From positions 682,001 to 746,000 of the forward strand of contig CAVZLD010000014.1 in NCBI GenBank assembly GCA_963776055.1: DNA of 64,000 bases, in the 5' to 3' direction. Both the position numbers and the translations under genes were made by a program. This DNA is from CAVZLD01 sp963776055. GTDB lineage: Bacteria > Planctomycetota > Planctomycetia > Pirellulales > Pirellulaceae. Below the pieces are notes generated by a model. That model worked only from the letters and a program-made list of their open reading frames with translations. It was not told the origin of the DNA and did not search any database. Shown one piece after another: positions 28,876 to 37,838 of this stretch. How positions within the stretch are numbered: the stretch's first letter is position 1; each line of letters begins with the position of its first letter.

Positions 28876-30051
28876 ATGTTGGAATCGAAACAGGGGATTC
28901 AAACCAGCGCGGTCCGGACGAAGGGAACGGGAGTCGTTTTCGGCCATCGAGTCTGCCGCGTGGAAACCCAACCGGTTGAAAACGACTCCCGCTCTTTTCT
29001 TTCGGCCGTCTCAGGGAATCCGCTTTTCTGGTGGCCGGTCACCTGGTGCTTGATCATCGGAACGGTTTACGGCGGAGAGGCGTGCGTGCATTTTGATGTG
29101 GCCGAAACGGTTGCTTGCCGTACGCTGTCAATCGATTCAAGCACGCGGCAGGTGGGCAACGGCGAGATGCTGATCGAAGCGTCGTTCGATGTTTCTTCGC
29201 TCATTCGTCTGGGAAGTGAAGACGATCTGTTGCAGTACCTCTATGTCATTGAAAGCCCCGAGCGCACCGTGCGGGTGGTGGATTACACTCCCAAGAATCA
29301 ACTGGCGCCGTTACTGGCGAGCAATGTGGATGTTTCGCAGCAAACGGAAAAGTCGGCCTCGTTGGGCTTCAACGCCAACGGAACGACCGGCGCCGTGCTG
29401 AACGCCTCGGCCAACGCTTCTGGGGGATCAAAGGCGGCGACCAGCACTCAATTCGAACTGCTTGCGCCGATGCACCTGTTGGCGTCCAGCGGCACGGCTT
29501 CCCGCGGTGCCGCCGTGTACTTCAAGCTGAAGCCGTCGCGACAGACTTCTCTTGACGGTGCCCGGCAGTTTACCGTTGTGTTTCGCGTGCCGCGAAACTG
29601 GCGTGCCGATTACGTGCGCCTGCGGTGCGCCGCGTTCGGTCGGAACGTCGCCGGTGCACGCGGCCACCATCCGCGCCCGGTCTGTGGTTCCGCGGAATTC
29701 CTCGTAGGACTCTATCTGGAAGGAGATTCCCGGGCCAAGGAAGCCGCGCGGGAGTTGGCACGAAGTGAACGGCGGTTGCGGAGTGTTGCATCGCAGCAGC
29801 ACCGCAGGATCGAGCGGCGGCGGTATGCGTCGGCTGGCGATAAACTGGCTGCGCTACTGAACCTGGCGGAGCCGCAGATTCCCGAACAATGGTTGCAGCA
29901 AGTCCTGCGCGGGGATTCATCGCAAAGAAGCTACGACTTCGATCGGCATCTACCGAACGAAGTGCGTCAAGCCGTCCAGGATTTCTGTGACGCGCGATCG
30001 CATTTGTTTCAATTAGGCCAGCCCCGCGAAGAGCTCGCGCGGGCTCTGTGA
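28876..30051 (+). CDS. Probable exported protein, unknown function
   Basis: About 391 residues. GGAGGT six bases before the ATG at 28876 decides the start. The first about 50 residues are polar, then a hydrophobic stretch follows (PLFWWPVTWCLIIGTVYGG), so it may be a type II membrane anchor or a late signal. The body has CVHFDVAETVACRTLSID, a beta-rich region, and LFQLGQPREELARAL at the end. I know no family. The 5' coding part contains a 14-bp inverted repeat (28928-28991) that could act in the mRNA. Confidence 0.7.
   Translation: MLESKQGIQTSAVRTKGTGVVFGHRVCRVETQPVENDSRSFLSAVSGNPLFWWPVTWCLIIGTVYGGEACVHFDVAETVACRTLSIDSSTRQVGNGEMLIEASFDVSSLIRLGSEDDLLQYLYVIESPERTVRVVDYTPKNQLAPLLASNVDVSQQTEKSASLGFNANGTTGAVLNASANASGGSKAATSTQFELLAPMHLLASSGTASRGAAVYFKLKPSRQTSLDGARQFTVVFRVPRNWRADYVRLRCAAFGRNVAGARGHHPRPVCGSAEFLVGLYLEGDSRAKEAARELARSERRLRSVASQQHRRIERRRYASAGDKLAALLNLAEPQIPEQWLQQVLRGDSSQRSYDFDRHLPNEVRQAVQDFCDARSHLFQLGQPREELARAL
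28928..28991 (+). repeat. 14-bp inverted repeat inside the 5' coding region
   Basis: CGGGAGTCGTTTTC (28928-28941) and GAAAACGACTCCCG (28978-28991) are exact reverse complements separated by 36 bases. The right arm is followed by CTCTTTTCTTT. The layout resembles an intrinsic terminator or attenuator within the first 40 codons of the gene. Confidence 0.55.
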
Positions 30052-30118
30052 TTTGCCGAGGCGCAAGGGCCGCAGAGATTGGGGGCGAAAGGCGTGACAG
30101 AAGGGATGCGTGGGTGCT

Positions 30119-30270
30119 GGTGGGCTTGCGCTTCGCTGAGCCCACCCTACAATCCTGAGCCCGCGCTGCAATCCTGAGCCCACGCTACCATCTGCGACCA
30201 TTCCGCTTCGTTACGTGAGGGTATCGCATGGTAGGGTGGGCTCAGCTCGCATCGCGAGCGCAAGCCCACC
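30119..30270. repeat. REP-like inverted repeat, GTGGGCTTGCGC type
   Basis: The left arm (30119-30150) begins GGTGGGCTTGCGCTTCGC and ends CCCACCCTAC. The right arm (30231-30270) is its near-complement, with GTAGGGTGGGCTCAGC and GCGCAAGCCCACC. Between them are two near-identical direct units of about 20 bases, each beginning AATCCTGAGCCC. I see no target-site duplication. It fills the gap between two convergent genes. Confidence 0.75.
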
Positions 30271-30314
30271 AAGAACACACGCCACCCCTGCTACACCAGA
30301 TCGTGTGCGGCCAT

Positions 30315-30626
30315 TCAGTTCTGGCTGAAGTCCAACTGCCGCACCGCTTCGCGCCCGACCGGGTCTTTGAGAAATTTGCGGTGGCACTCCGGGCAGAGGT
30401 CATATCGTTTCCGAGTGTACACGCCGTCCCCGATGCAAGGGTTTTCCAGATCGTCGGCGTTGTCCAGAATCTCGTGCAACTCCATCAGGTGATCTCGATC
30501 ATCGTCATCAACGACGTCGCCGTCGACCGGCTCCATCACCGCTTCGATTTCCAGTCGGATGACATATCGCAGGTCGTCACTTGGGTCGATCGGCCGACCA
30601 CATCGATCACAGGTATAGTGAATCAT
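30315..30626 (-). CDS. Small zinc-ribbon-like protein, unknown function
   Basis: 103 residues. Two cysteine pairs, CDRCG near the N-terminus and CPECH near the C-terminus, could bind one zinc ion. Between them is an acidic stretch (DGDVVDDDDRDHLMELHEIL). No signal peptide, so it is probably cytosolic. I recall similar small proteins in planctomycetes but no assigned function. Confidence 0.75.
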   Translation of the reverse strand: MIHYTCDRCGRPIDPSDDLRYVIRLEIEAVMEPVDGDVVDDDDRDHLMELHEILDNADDLENPCIGDGVYTRKRYDLCPECHRKFLKDPVGREAVRQLDFSQN

Positions 30627-31014
30627 CCAAGTCCTTCCTCTGGGACGGGTGCACAGCCAGCGGACTCGATCCGCCCGACCATTCGTCTTGTGCCTCTACT
30701 TCCATGGTAATCGGAGTCGATCCCGGTAGGCAAGTCGATCTGATGACCAGCAGCAATGGTTTGTGGATTGGGGCAGTGAGGCGGGCGAATCGCTTGATCC
30801 GTGACGGCGACGGGAGGAGCGTGTGACCGCCGCGATAACCCGGAGAAAACCCGCCCCGCAGCTCGCCGTGTGAGAAGTTTCCCCGACCGGACTTCCCGAC
30901 TACAATGTGGCGAACCGAAGACCGCCTGCAACCCGTGCGATCGAACGAAACGGACCGGGTCGAGGATGCCCCGATCGTAACCGTTGCGGACGGATTGTTC
31001 CCCAGCAGGTTGCG
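30627..31014. other. Divergent intergenic region
   Basis: About 390 bases between the zinc-ribbon gene (minus) and the HNH gene (plus). Open frames cross it in several directions, but none shows recognisable sequence. Confidence 0.45.
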
Positions 31015-31650
31015 ATGGTAACGAACAATCATCCCAGTGGGCTGCTCGCCAGCGTATTGGTACTGAACCGTTACTACGCCGCAGTGCACGTCGTCAACGT
31101 CCGCCGAGCTTTCGGCTTGCTCTGCCGCGAGCTGGCGGAAGTGTTGGACGTCGAGGACGGGCAGTATGCCAACTATGATTTTGACTCCTGGCGGGAGATG
31201 AGTGAACTGCGGGCGGATGAGAGACGCAGCGAAGACGATTGGATCCGTAGCGTTTCCTTTGATATCCAGGTCCCGCGGGTCATCCGGCTGTTGCGGTACG
31301 ATCGGGTTCCTCGACACACGCTGCGGTTCAATCGCCGAAACGTCTTCGCCCGGGACGGCCACCAGTGCCAGTATTGTGGGCGCACGCCCCCCTCACAGCA
31401 GCTGAGCATGGATCACGTGCTGCCGCGGAGCCGTGGGGGGGAAACGAACTGGGAAAACGTCGTCTGCTGTTGTCTGCGATGCAATTCTCGCAAGGGCGGG
31501 AGAACGCCGCAGGAAGCGCGGATGAATCTGTTGAACAAGCCACGCCGGCCGGTGTTCAACCCGCTGCTGGTGCACAAGCTGCAGAATCCGAAGTACAGCA
31601 CGTGGCAGGCGTTTTTGTCTCATTCGTCGCCTTCCCTCGATGTCGCCTGA
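31015..31650 (+). CDS. HNH endonuclease-domain protein
   Basis: About 211 residues from the ATG at 31015. Residues about 115-180 form an HNH/zinc-finger nuclease domain: CQYCGRTPP, LSMDHVLPRSRGGETNWENV and CCLRCNSRKGGRTPQEA, where four cysteines bind zinc and the DH..P and N supply the active site. The N-terminal part (VLNRYYAAVHVVNVRRAFGL) is typical of a stand-alone HNH family widespread in bacteria whose substrate is unknown. It is not next to any restriction, phage or toxin gene, so I do not call it a defence gene. Confidence 0.9.
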   Translation: MVTNNHPSGLLASVLVLNRYYAAVHVVNVRRAFGLLCRELAEVLDVEDGQYANYDFDSWREMSELRADERRSEDDWIRSVSFDIQVPRVIRLLRYDRVPRHTLRFNRRNVFARDGHQCQYCGRTPPSQQLSMDHVLPRSRGGETNWENVVCCCLRCNSRKGGRTPQEARMNLLNKPRRPVFNPLLVHKLQNPKYSTWQAFLSHSSPSLDVA

Positions 31651-31705
31651 CCCGTAGGATAGCGACTTCACCCATTCCTTCACCAGTTCTTGAGGAAACC
31701 CAGTG

Positions 31706-32486
31706 ATGAAGCGTCGAGCGTTTCTGCAATCGTCGTTGGCCGCAAGCTGCCTGCCATTCGCCTCGACTTCCATGCTTTCGGCCGCGGAAGATGGTGATGG
31801 ACGACAGTTTCTTATCTGGAGTCGCTACGTGCTGCAGGATGCGCGGCAGCACGATTTGGTTTCCAACTTTCTGTCCCGGGCAGCGCTGCCGGCCTTCGGG
31901 CGATTGGGGATCGAACCGGTGGGGGTGTTCACGGATGCCGAGCCGGACAACGATCCGTCGATCTACCTGCTGATGCCGTTTGACTCGTTGTCGCAAATGA
32001 CTTCTCTCACAAGCCGTTTGGCCGAAGATTCCGCCTTCGTGGATGCGGCCAACGACTACCTTTCTACGGAAAAGGAAAGCCCCGCGTATCAACGGATCGA
32101 GAATCAGTTGATGCGGGCCTTCACCGGCGTGCCGCGCGTGCAAATCCCTCGTACCGGGGAACGGATGTTCGAGTTGCGGATCTACGAGAGTCACAACGAG
32201 CTGAAGGCGATGTTGAAGATCGAAATGTTCAACGAGGCGGAGCTTGCGATCTTCAAGAAGGTGGGCCTCGATCCGGTGTTCTTCGGGGAAACGCTGGTCG
32301 GCTCGAATCTGCCCAACCTGACCTACATGCTTGGGCTACAAGGACATGGCGGAAAAAGAGGCCGTCTGGAAGGCCTTTATTGAGCATCCCGAATGGGCTG
32401 CGTTGAAAGATCAGGAACGATACAAAGATACGGTCTCGAAGATCGTCAGCCGGTTCCTGCGTCCCACCAGCTATTCGCAGATCTGA
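31706..32486 (+). CDS. NIPSNAP-family secreted protein (one frameshift)
   Basis: Reconstructed about 259 residues. The ATG at 31706 follows TGAGGA. A Tat-like leader (MKRRAFLQSSLAASCLPFAS) starts it. The body shows the ferredoxin-like NIPSNAP pattern: FLIWSRYVLQDARQHDLVSN in the first half and MFELRIYESHNELKAMLKI in the second. One extra base near 32335 breaks the frame; removing it gives YKDMAEKEAVWKAFIEHPEW and SRFLRPTSYSQI to a TGA at 32484-32486. Function is unknown for most members. Confidence 0.85.
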
Positions 32487-32535
32487 AATGACGCCGGGCC
32501 CCCACCGCGCCCGGCAGGTACATACCGGCTGGCAT

Positions 32536-33602
32536 TCACTTCCGCCAGCCGGTTGCTTCAATCCGCTGAAACTCCCGCTCGAGATCCTCGCCCTCGTAGA
32601 ACGATAGCCAGCCGCGGATCCGTTGCGTCTGGCCCGGACGGCAGTCGGGAAACTGTGGGTCGGAGTGCAAGCAGGGGCAATCGGCATTCCCCCAGGCTCG
32701 TTGCGCGGGGTCCCAGGCCGTGATGATCCAGCGTGCCGCCGGCTCGTGAGCGACACGCCGCGTACGGCGCCTGGAAGATCTTGTTGTCGTTCGTTTGCTG
32801 TCGGAATCCAGCAGCTCCCTTGAGCATCACACAGTTCTGCACGCGGAGGTCCGTCAGGGGTGTCTGGCGTGCCATTGGTCAGCCACATTTCCATGCGGAC
32901 CGACGTGTGTTCGGGGTGGACCCGGCTGCCGAATTCGATGCCGTTGGGCAGACGACGTCGACCGGTCAGCGTGCCGTCGTTGGCGATCGACCATTCTTGC
33001 TGGGGCAGCGTTACGCCTTGTTCATCCCATAACGTAGGGATGTGGGTGTGCGCCAGGTAGGTCAGGCCCAGGTTCGACCAAATGGCCTCGGGAACATCGA
33101 CGACCACATAGCTCTTGTCATCCCAAGGAGTAAAGACGCTGATCTTGGTTTCCCGTTGCGGATCAATGGCACCCTCCAGGAAACCGATCCGCGGGTGGCG
33201 GCCGCCCGGATAGGGCAGCACCAACAGCGGAGCGTCGGCTGCTCGCACGGGCCGCGTCTGCGGTGAGATCCGAAAACGAGCCAGCGCCGTCCGCAGCCTG
33301 GATTCGGGCAAACCGGTGGCCGCTTCCATCTCCTCCAGCGAAAAGTGGTGATACCAAACCATGTTTTGCAGCCAACGTTCCAAGTCCGCCTCGTCGGCCG
33401 GTGGACGAGCTTGATTGGGAGTGGCCGCTGTGACCGCGCCGGGGAATACCAGAAGCAGCATGACCAGCAGAACGGTTGTTGATTCCCGCGTCGTTCGCGA
33501 GTCGGGACCAACAATGGCAGCCTGGCGTCCCCTGGCTTCGCGGTGTTTGCCGCAAGACGTGAGCGGAGTGAAGGTGCAGAATGAACGGAGCTGGGGCAGC
33601 AT
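32536..33602 (-). CDS. Secreted protein of unknown function (two frameshifts)
   Basis: Reconstructed as about 354 residues. A TM/signal segment lies near residue 40-60 (TTVLLVMLLLVFPGAVTAA). The middle contains LEEMEAATGLPESRLRTAL (helix-turn-helix-like), LVLPYPGGRHPRIGFLEGAI and WDDKSYVVVDVPEAIWS. After two extra bases, near 32866 and 32750, the tail reads ARWIITAWDPAQRAWGNADC and IRGWLSFYEGEDLEREFQRI, to a TGA at 32538-32536. The start is uncertain (33602 chosen; 33641 also open). No family recognised. Confidence 0.65.
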
Positions 33603-34309
33603 TCTCGTACCTCCCGTCAACGCGGTCGAGTGGACAGACATGTGTGCTTCCGAAGGCGAAATCCCGCGAGGACCATCCTACCAGAGACGCCCGTGGGGCA
33701 GTCCCAGGCTCCGATGGGTCTGGCAACACGTGAAAAAAAGGGAAAAAGGAGGTCGCGTGTCACTTGAGGTCGCGGTTTTCAGGAGTTTGGGAGCACGCAT
33801 TGCTCTCACCTTGGACCTTGGCATCTACGCCAACACAAAGAAGCATGTGCTGACGACGCACCCTCCCGCTGGGAGGGTTGAGCCGTAGGCTCGGGGAGGG
33901 TGGACTGCGGCGAACGCAGCGATTTGGCAGCTCACTCCCTACAGACGCGGCCGCTACGCGCGTCCGGACCCCCGCCTTGGGCACGCAACCCCTCCGCCGC
34001 GGTTGGGTGTCTCGGTCTGCCACCATCGACATGTGAAAGCTTCCGGTGCCTCCTGCGGGGGGGCGTGCGAAACGCTGGACGCAGCCGATTATTCGGATAA
34101 TATGAGCGGTATTGGCCGACCCTTCAGAACTCGGCTTTCGCCATTTGTCTTTGGCGGGGGCCGGAGCCCGAATCACCGTCTGCTCGTCCGTTGGTGCGCT
34201 GTTCGAATGAGAGTGCGCATACGGGAGATCGGCGCGTGCATCGATGCTTGGTTTTCGCCATGGTGAGCAGGTCGTGATTGTCAGCTACTTTTGCCGGAGG
34301 TTCTCTCTA
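33603..34309. other. Long intergenic region with a compound hairpin repeat
   Basis: About 700 bases without a gene I can support; small open frames show no recognisable sequence. At 33859-33902 lies a compound repeat: CCCTCCC-GCT-GGGAGGG, then GAGCC-GTA-GGCTC, then GGGGAGGGT, giving two adjacent hairpins. The last bases hold the CCGGAGG ribosome site of the next gene. Confidence 0.55.
33859..33902. repeat. Compound palindromic repeat
   Basis: Two perfect short hairpins in a row, CCCTCCC/GGGAGGG (loop GCT) and GAGCC/GGCTC (loop GTA), bounded by ACCCTCCC and GGGGAGGGT, which also pair with each other. The layout is typical of dispersed bacterial intergenic repeats. Confidence 0.6.
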
Positions 34310-36770
34310 ATGAAACGTGTCGGGATTCTTCATCTACTTGTGGTACTCGCCACGGCGACGTTCGTCGCTCCGTCGCTGCATGCAGCAACGCTGGCCGATT
34401 CGTTCGACGAGTGGTCGATCGACGGCATCCAAGGGGAGAACGATTGGTTCTACGGCTACTACAACTTGACCGTAGACGAAATGGACGGGGACGGCATTTA
34501 TCAACCGGACGACTTCATTCCGTTCGTCAATGATGGATCGGATATCGTCATCGAAGATGAAGAGAACAACTGGGATGGTAACCGTTGGATCCTCTATCGT
34601 GATACGCCGGATACGGCGGGGCAGAATACGGGGCCTTGGACTGCGCATTGCGCAGGAAGAAGGGCATCCCAACGGTACGAACAGCGCTCCGCCAATTCTA
34701 CTGGACGACCCACCCATCGCCGGCGAGGAACATTGGGCGATTCGCCGGTGGGTTTCCGACTATGCCGGAGAGGGATCGATCGTTTCGCAGCTGAGGAGCA
34801 GCAATGGCTCGGGCAGCGGGACGAGCGTCTATCTGTACCAGAATGGCAATCTGCTGGATACGCTGTCGACCAACACGGTGGCCGGCGTTACGAATACGGT
34901 AAATGTGGCGTTTGCCGTCGACGATATCTTTGATTTTGCTCTGTCGCCCGTTGGTGTTGATGGCAATCGAGCGGACGGTTCGGACAGTTCGCTGTTCCGG
35001 ATGACGGCAACCGACGAGCCGTACGATCCTCCAGATCCGCCGCCGGCCCCGTTTGCCGACTCGTTGGCCGATTGGTCGTCGACCGGGACGCAGGGCGAGA
35101 AGAACTGGTTCAACGGTTACTACAACCTGACGCAGGATGGCGACGGAGAATATCAAGTAGAGGACTTTCAACCGTTCTTGAATGATGGTTCGGGCGTTCC
35201 GGAAACCGATCCGGTGGAGGTCAATCACTGGAATGGTACGGCCTACGACTTCGAAGGAAATCCACCTTGGACGTTCATGTCTTCCACGGGCACGCATCCG
35301 AATGGCACGAACAACGGCGATGAACATTGGACGGTCCGCCGTTGGGTAGCCGACGACTTGACATCCACCAAGCCTCTGGAATTGACCTGGATGATGGCCA
35401 AGACCAATCTGGCCAACGACGGAGTCACCGGGAAGCTCTTTGTGAACGGTGAGGAGGTCGACGGCGCGACGATCGGTGGCGCCGACGGCACCGGCGTGAC
35501 GAGGAAATTCTATATCAATGCCGAGCCGGGCGACGTAATTGATCTCGCGCTCACTCCCGTGGGTCTGACCAACGGTACGGACGGTAACGACGGGTCATCG
35601 AACCAGTTGACGGTTCGCACGGAGCTGCCGGATGGGCCGCTCTTCAATCCCGGTGAAGTGATCGCCGATTCGCGGGCTGAGTTCTCGGAAGAACAGGGGC
35701 AGGATAACTGGTTCTACGGATATTACGACCAGCGGCTGGACGTCGAAGAAGGCGATGCGGAATACGGACTGGATGACTTCATTGCCCTCGAGAATGATGG
35801 CAGCGGAGTGGTCTCCGTGGATGATGAAACCGACGCTTGGAAGGAGTGGGGCAACTATTGGGACAGCGGCGCCAACAAATGGGATCTGCTGAACAACGGC
35901 ACCGTCGCTCACGGCCCCTGGACGGAAATTACTCAGGCAGGAGGCCACCCCGGTGCGAACGGGCAGGCCGACCCGTCCGTTCATTGGTCTGTGCGGCGAT
36001 GGATCAGTGACGTCGAAGGGGACGTCAACATCGATGGTCTGCTGCACAATACGAGCGCCAGTGGCGACGGTACGGTGGGTCGGATCTTCCTTGATGGCGA
36101 AGAGGTCTGGTCGGAGGCTACAAATGGTACAACCGTGCCCGTGGATCTGGACCTTACTCTGAACGAAGGAAGCGTCATCGATTTTGCTATCGATCCCGAT
36201 GGATCCGGCAATTTCGATCCGGAGGATCCGCTGAATACCCTTGGTCTTATCCAGGATGGGAGTGACGGAACGTCCTTCTATTTCCGCCTGCAGCAGCTCG
36301 TGCTCTTTGAGCCGATCCCCGGCCTGACGGGCGACTACAACGGGAATGGCGAGCTCGACGTGGAGGACCTGGACCTGCAGGCGGTCGAAATCGCCGGCGG
36401 CTTGGATCCGCCGGCGTTTGATCTGACCGGAGATGGTTTCGTCAATGAAGCGGATCGCATCTTCTGGCTGCACGACTTGAAAGGCACCTGGGTCGGCGAC
36501 GCCGATCTGAACGGCTTGTTCGACTCGGGCGACTTCGTGGCGGTGTTCGTCGAAGGTCTGTACGAGACGGGCGAAGCTGCTGGTTGGGCGCAAGGCGATT
36601 GGAACGCCGACCTGGTCTTTGACTCGGGCGACTTCGTGGCGGCGTTTATCGACGGCGGCTACGAGATCGGCGCGTTCCCCGGCGCGGTGCAAGCCGTTCC
36701 GGAACCGAGCTGCGTCGTGCTGACGCTGCTTGGTCTGCTGAGTCTGATCGGATGGGTTCGCCGCCGGTAA
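34310..36770 (+). CDS. PEP-CTERM protein 1: three repeat modules, dockerin-like region (one frameshift)
   Basis: Reconstructed as about 819 residues. A CCGGAGG site precedes the ATG by nine bases. A signal peptide (LLVVLATATFVAPSLHA) is followed by three homologous modules of about 200 residues, starting near 34391, 35052 and 35661. Each has ADS..(W/F)S, GxQG...W.YGYY or W.NGYY, DDFxPFxNDGSG, EHWAIRRWVSD, a GKLFVNGE or GRIFLDGEE strand and IDFAIxPDG-like ends. Then come four Ca-loop repeats (DYNGNGELDVEDLD, DLTGDGFVNEADR, DADLNGLFDSGDFV, DWNADLVFDSGDFV) and the PEP-CTERM tail (VPEPSCVVLTLLGLLSLIGW, RRR). One extra base near 34645 splits module 1. It is probably exported and exosortase-processed; its function is unknown. 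Confidence 0.85.
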
Positions 36771-36844
36771 CCGGCGTGTGGTCTGTGTTGCATCTTCCTC
36801 GAGGGCCCTTCGAAGCGAGAATTCGAAGGGCCCTCTTGCTGCGC
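36321..36844 (+). repeat. 524-bp 3' block shared with paralog 2 (copy 1)
   Basis: From the dockerin-like region to just past the hairpin, this block is nearly identical to 39865-40392, far more so than the upstream coding parts of the two genes. It includes the gene end and the hairpin. The sequences diverge abruptly after CTTGCTGCGC. This indicates recent duplication or gene conversion. Confidence 0.85.
36801..36835 (+). terminator. Strong hairpin after PEP-CTERM protein 1
   Basis: A 14-bp perfect stem, GAGGGCCCTTCGAA / TTCGAAGGGCCCTC, with a seven-base loop. No T-run follows, so it may be a Rho-independent-like end or an mRNA 3' stabiliser. The same hairpin follows paralog 2. Confidence 0.6.
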
Positions 36845-37148
36845 AGCAGGACCGGTATTCCTGTGTCTTCTCTCATTCCTGCCTGGGAGGATGCCTCGGC
36901 CTTCTGCCGTGCCGCACAGTGGCCATCGAGTGAGCGATCCAATCGCTGCATTCTTCCGAGGTTTGCCCTCCCCAAGGCTTCATCACTACTCGTCCATTCG
37001 AAGGTTGAACCAGTGCGCGAGGCCCTGGGTGGTTTGGGAAGACAAGGATGACGCGGGGCAGAACAACGCGGATGTCACGCAACGTCGGAAAGGCCCCCTG
37101 ACGGTCGCAGCTCGCAACGGTGTCTCGCTCGTTCTGGCTTGGTCCCCA

Positions 37149-37324
37149 GGTAGGAGTTTTGAAGTTGCACGTTTCGATCTTTCTCAACCCGAAGCGTAAG
37201 CGAGGGAACACTTTCGAACCGTTGGGACGTGTCTCCCTCGCTGACGCTTCGGGTTAGGATTTCGCGGGCATTCCGCACATCGGAGGAGGGAAATTCGGAA
37301 ATGTGCAACTTCAAAGGGTAGGAG
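37149..37324. mobile_element. MITE-like element with 8-bp target duplication
   Basis: GGTAGGAG occurs at 37149-37156 and again at 37317-37324. Just inside are 13-base exact inverted repeats, TTTGAAGTTGCAC (37158-37170) and GTGCAACTTCAAA (37303-37315). Between them is a second palindrome with 22-base arms, AACCCGAAGCGTAAGCGAGG at 37186-37207 (first 20 bases) and its complement at 37234-37255, with one mismatch. No transposase is encoded in the about 160 bases. The direct repeats and terminal inverted repeats fit a non-autonomous element moved by a transposase making 8-bp duplications. Confidence 0.7.
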
Positions 37325-37838
37325 CCGGGGAGCCAGAGAAACGAGAGACAAAACTGCACGGCGTCCGTAGGGAGAGTGAATCACTCTTGGAAGCCTGCGA
37401 GAAATAGGCCGATTCACGCCGCACGAACTCCGCAGGATGCGTAAATCGTAAGTGCACTACCTTTTCGCGTTCTCTGCAGGCACCGATGGCGGGGGAGCGA
37501 AGGGCAATTTCGGCGTCGTGTGACGCAAACGCGGTGGCCCCCGGTCTTCAACCGTCGAGTCGTACGGTCGCGTCTTGCTCAAAAGGAACCAAGCTGTTAC
37601 AGGAATTTACTCGACAATCGGTTTCAATTGTGTAACCTGAACGGCCAGACCCACGCAGGTGAGGGAAGCGGCCTGTCGGTGAGGCACGCCAGTCTGGTCA
37701 ACTCTACGGCAACGCCCTGTCTGTGGCTTCTGCCCTTACTCGCTTGGGCGACGTGAACGCGAATATCTCGCGAAAATCTGGGGTGATGATGGGGTTCATT
37801 GCTTCGTTCGAACAGCACGTTCTTAGAGGGAGGATCCG

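Larger units (their letters stand above)
36771..37838. other. Long intergenic region carrying a MITE-like element
   Basis: About 1.07 kb without a gene I can support. It holds the hairpin after the preceding gene, a MITE-like element at 37149-37324, and a GAGGGAGGA ribosome site before the next ATG. Frames crossing the element translate its repeat (for example NPKRQRG), which is not evidence of a protein. Confidence 0.55.

Noticed and set aside
31015..31650. HNH gene as part of a restriction or defence island
   Set aside because: The flanking genes are a zinc-ribbon protein and a NIPSNAP protein; there is no methylase, phage gene or toxin.
37184..37417. Small minus-strand frames with NPKRQRG-like sequence
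   Set aside because: They are translations of the palindromic repeat inside the MITE-like element, a common false gene call in related genomes.
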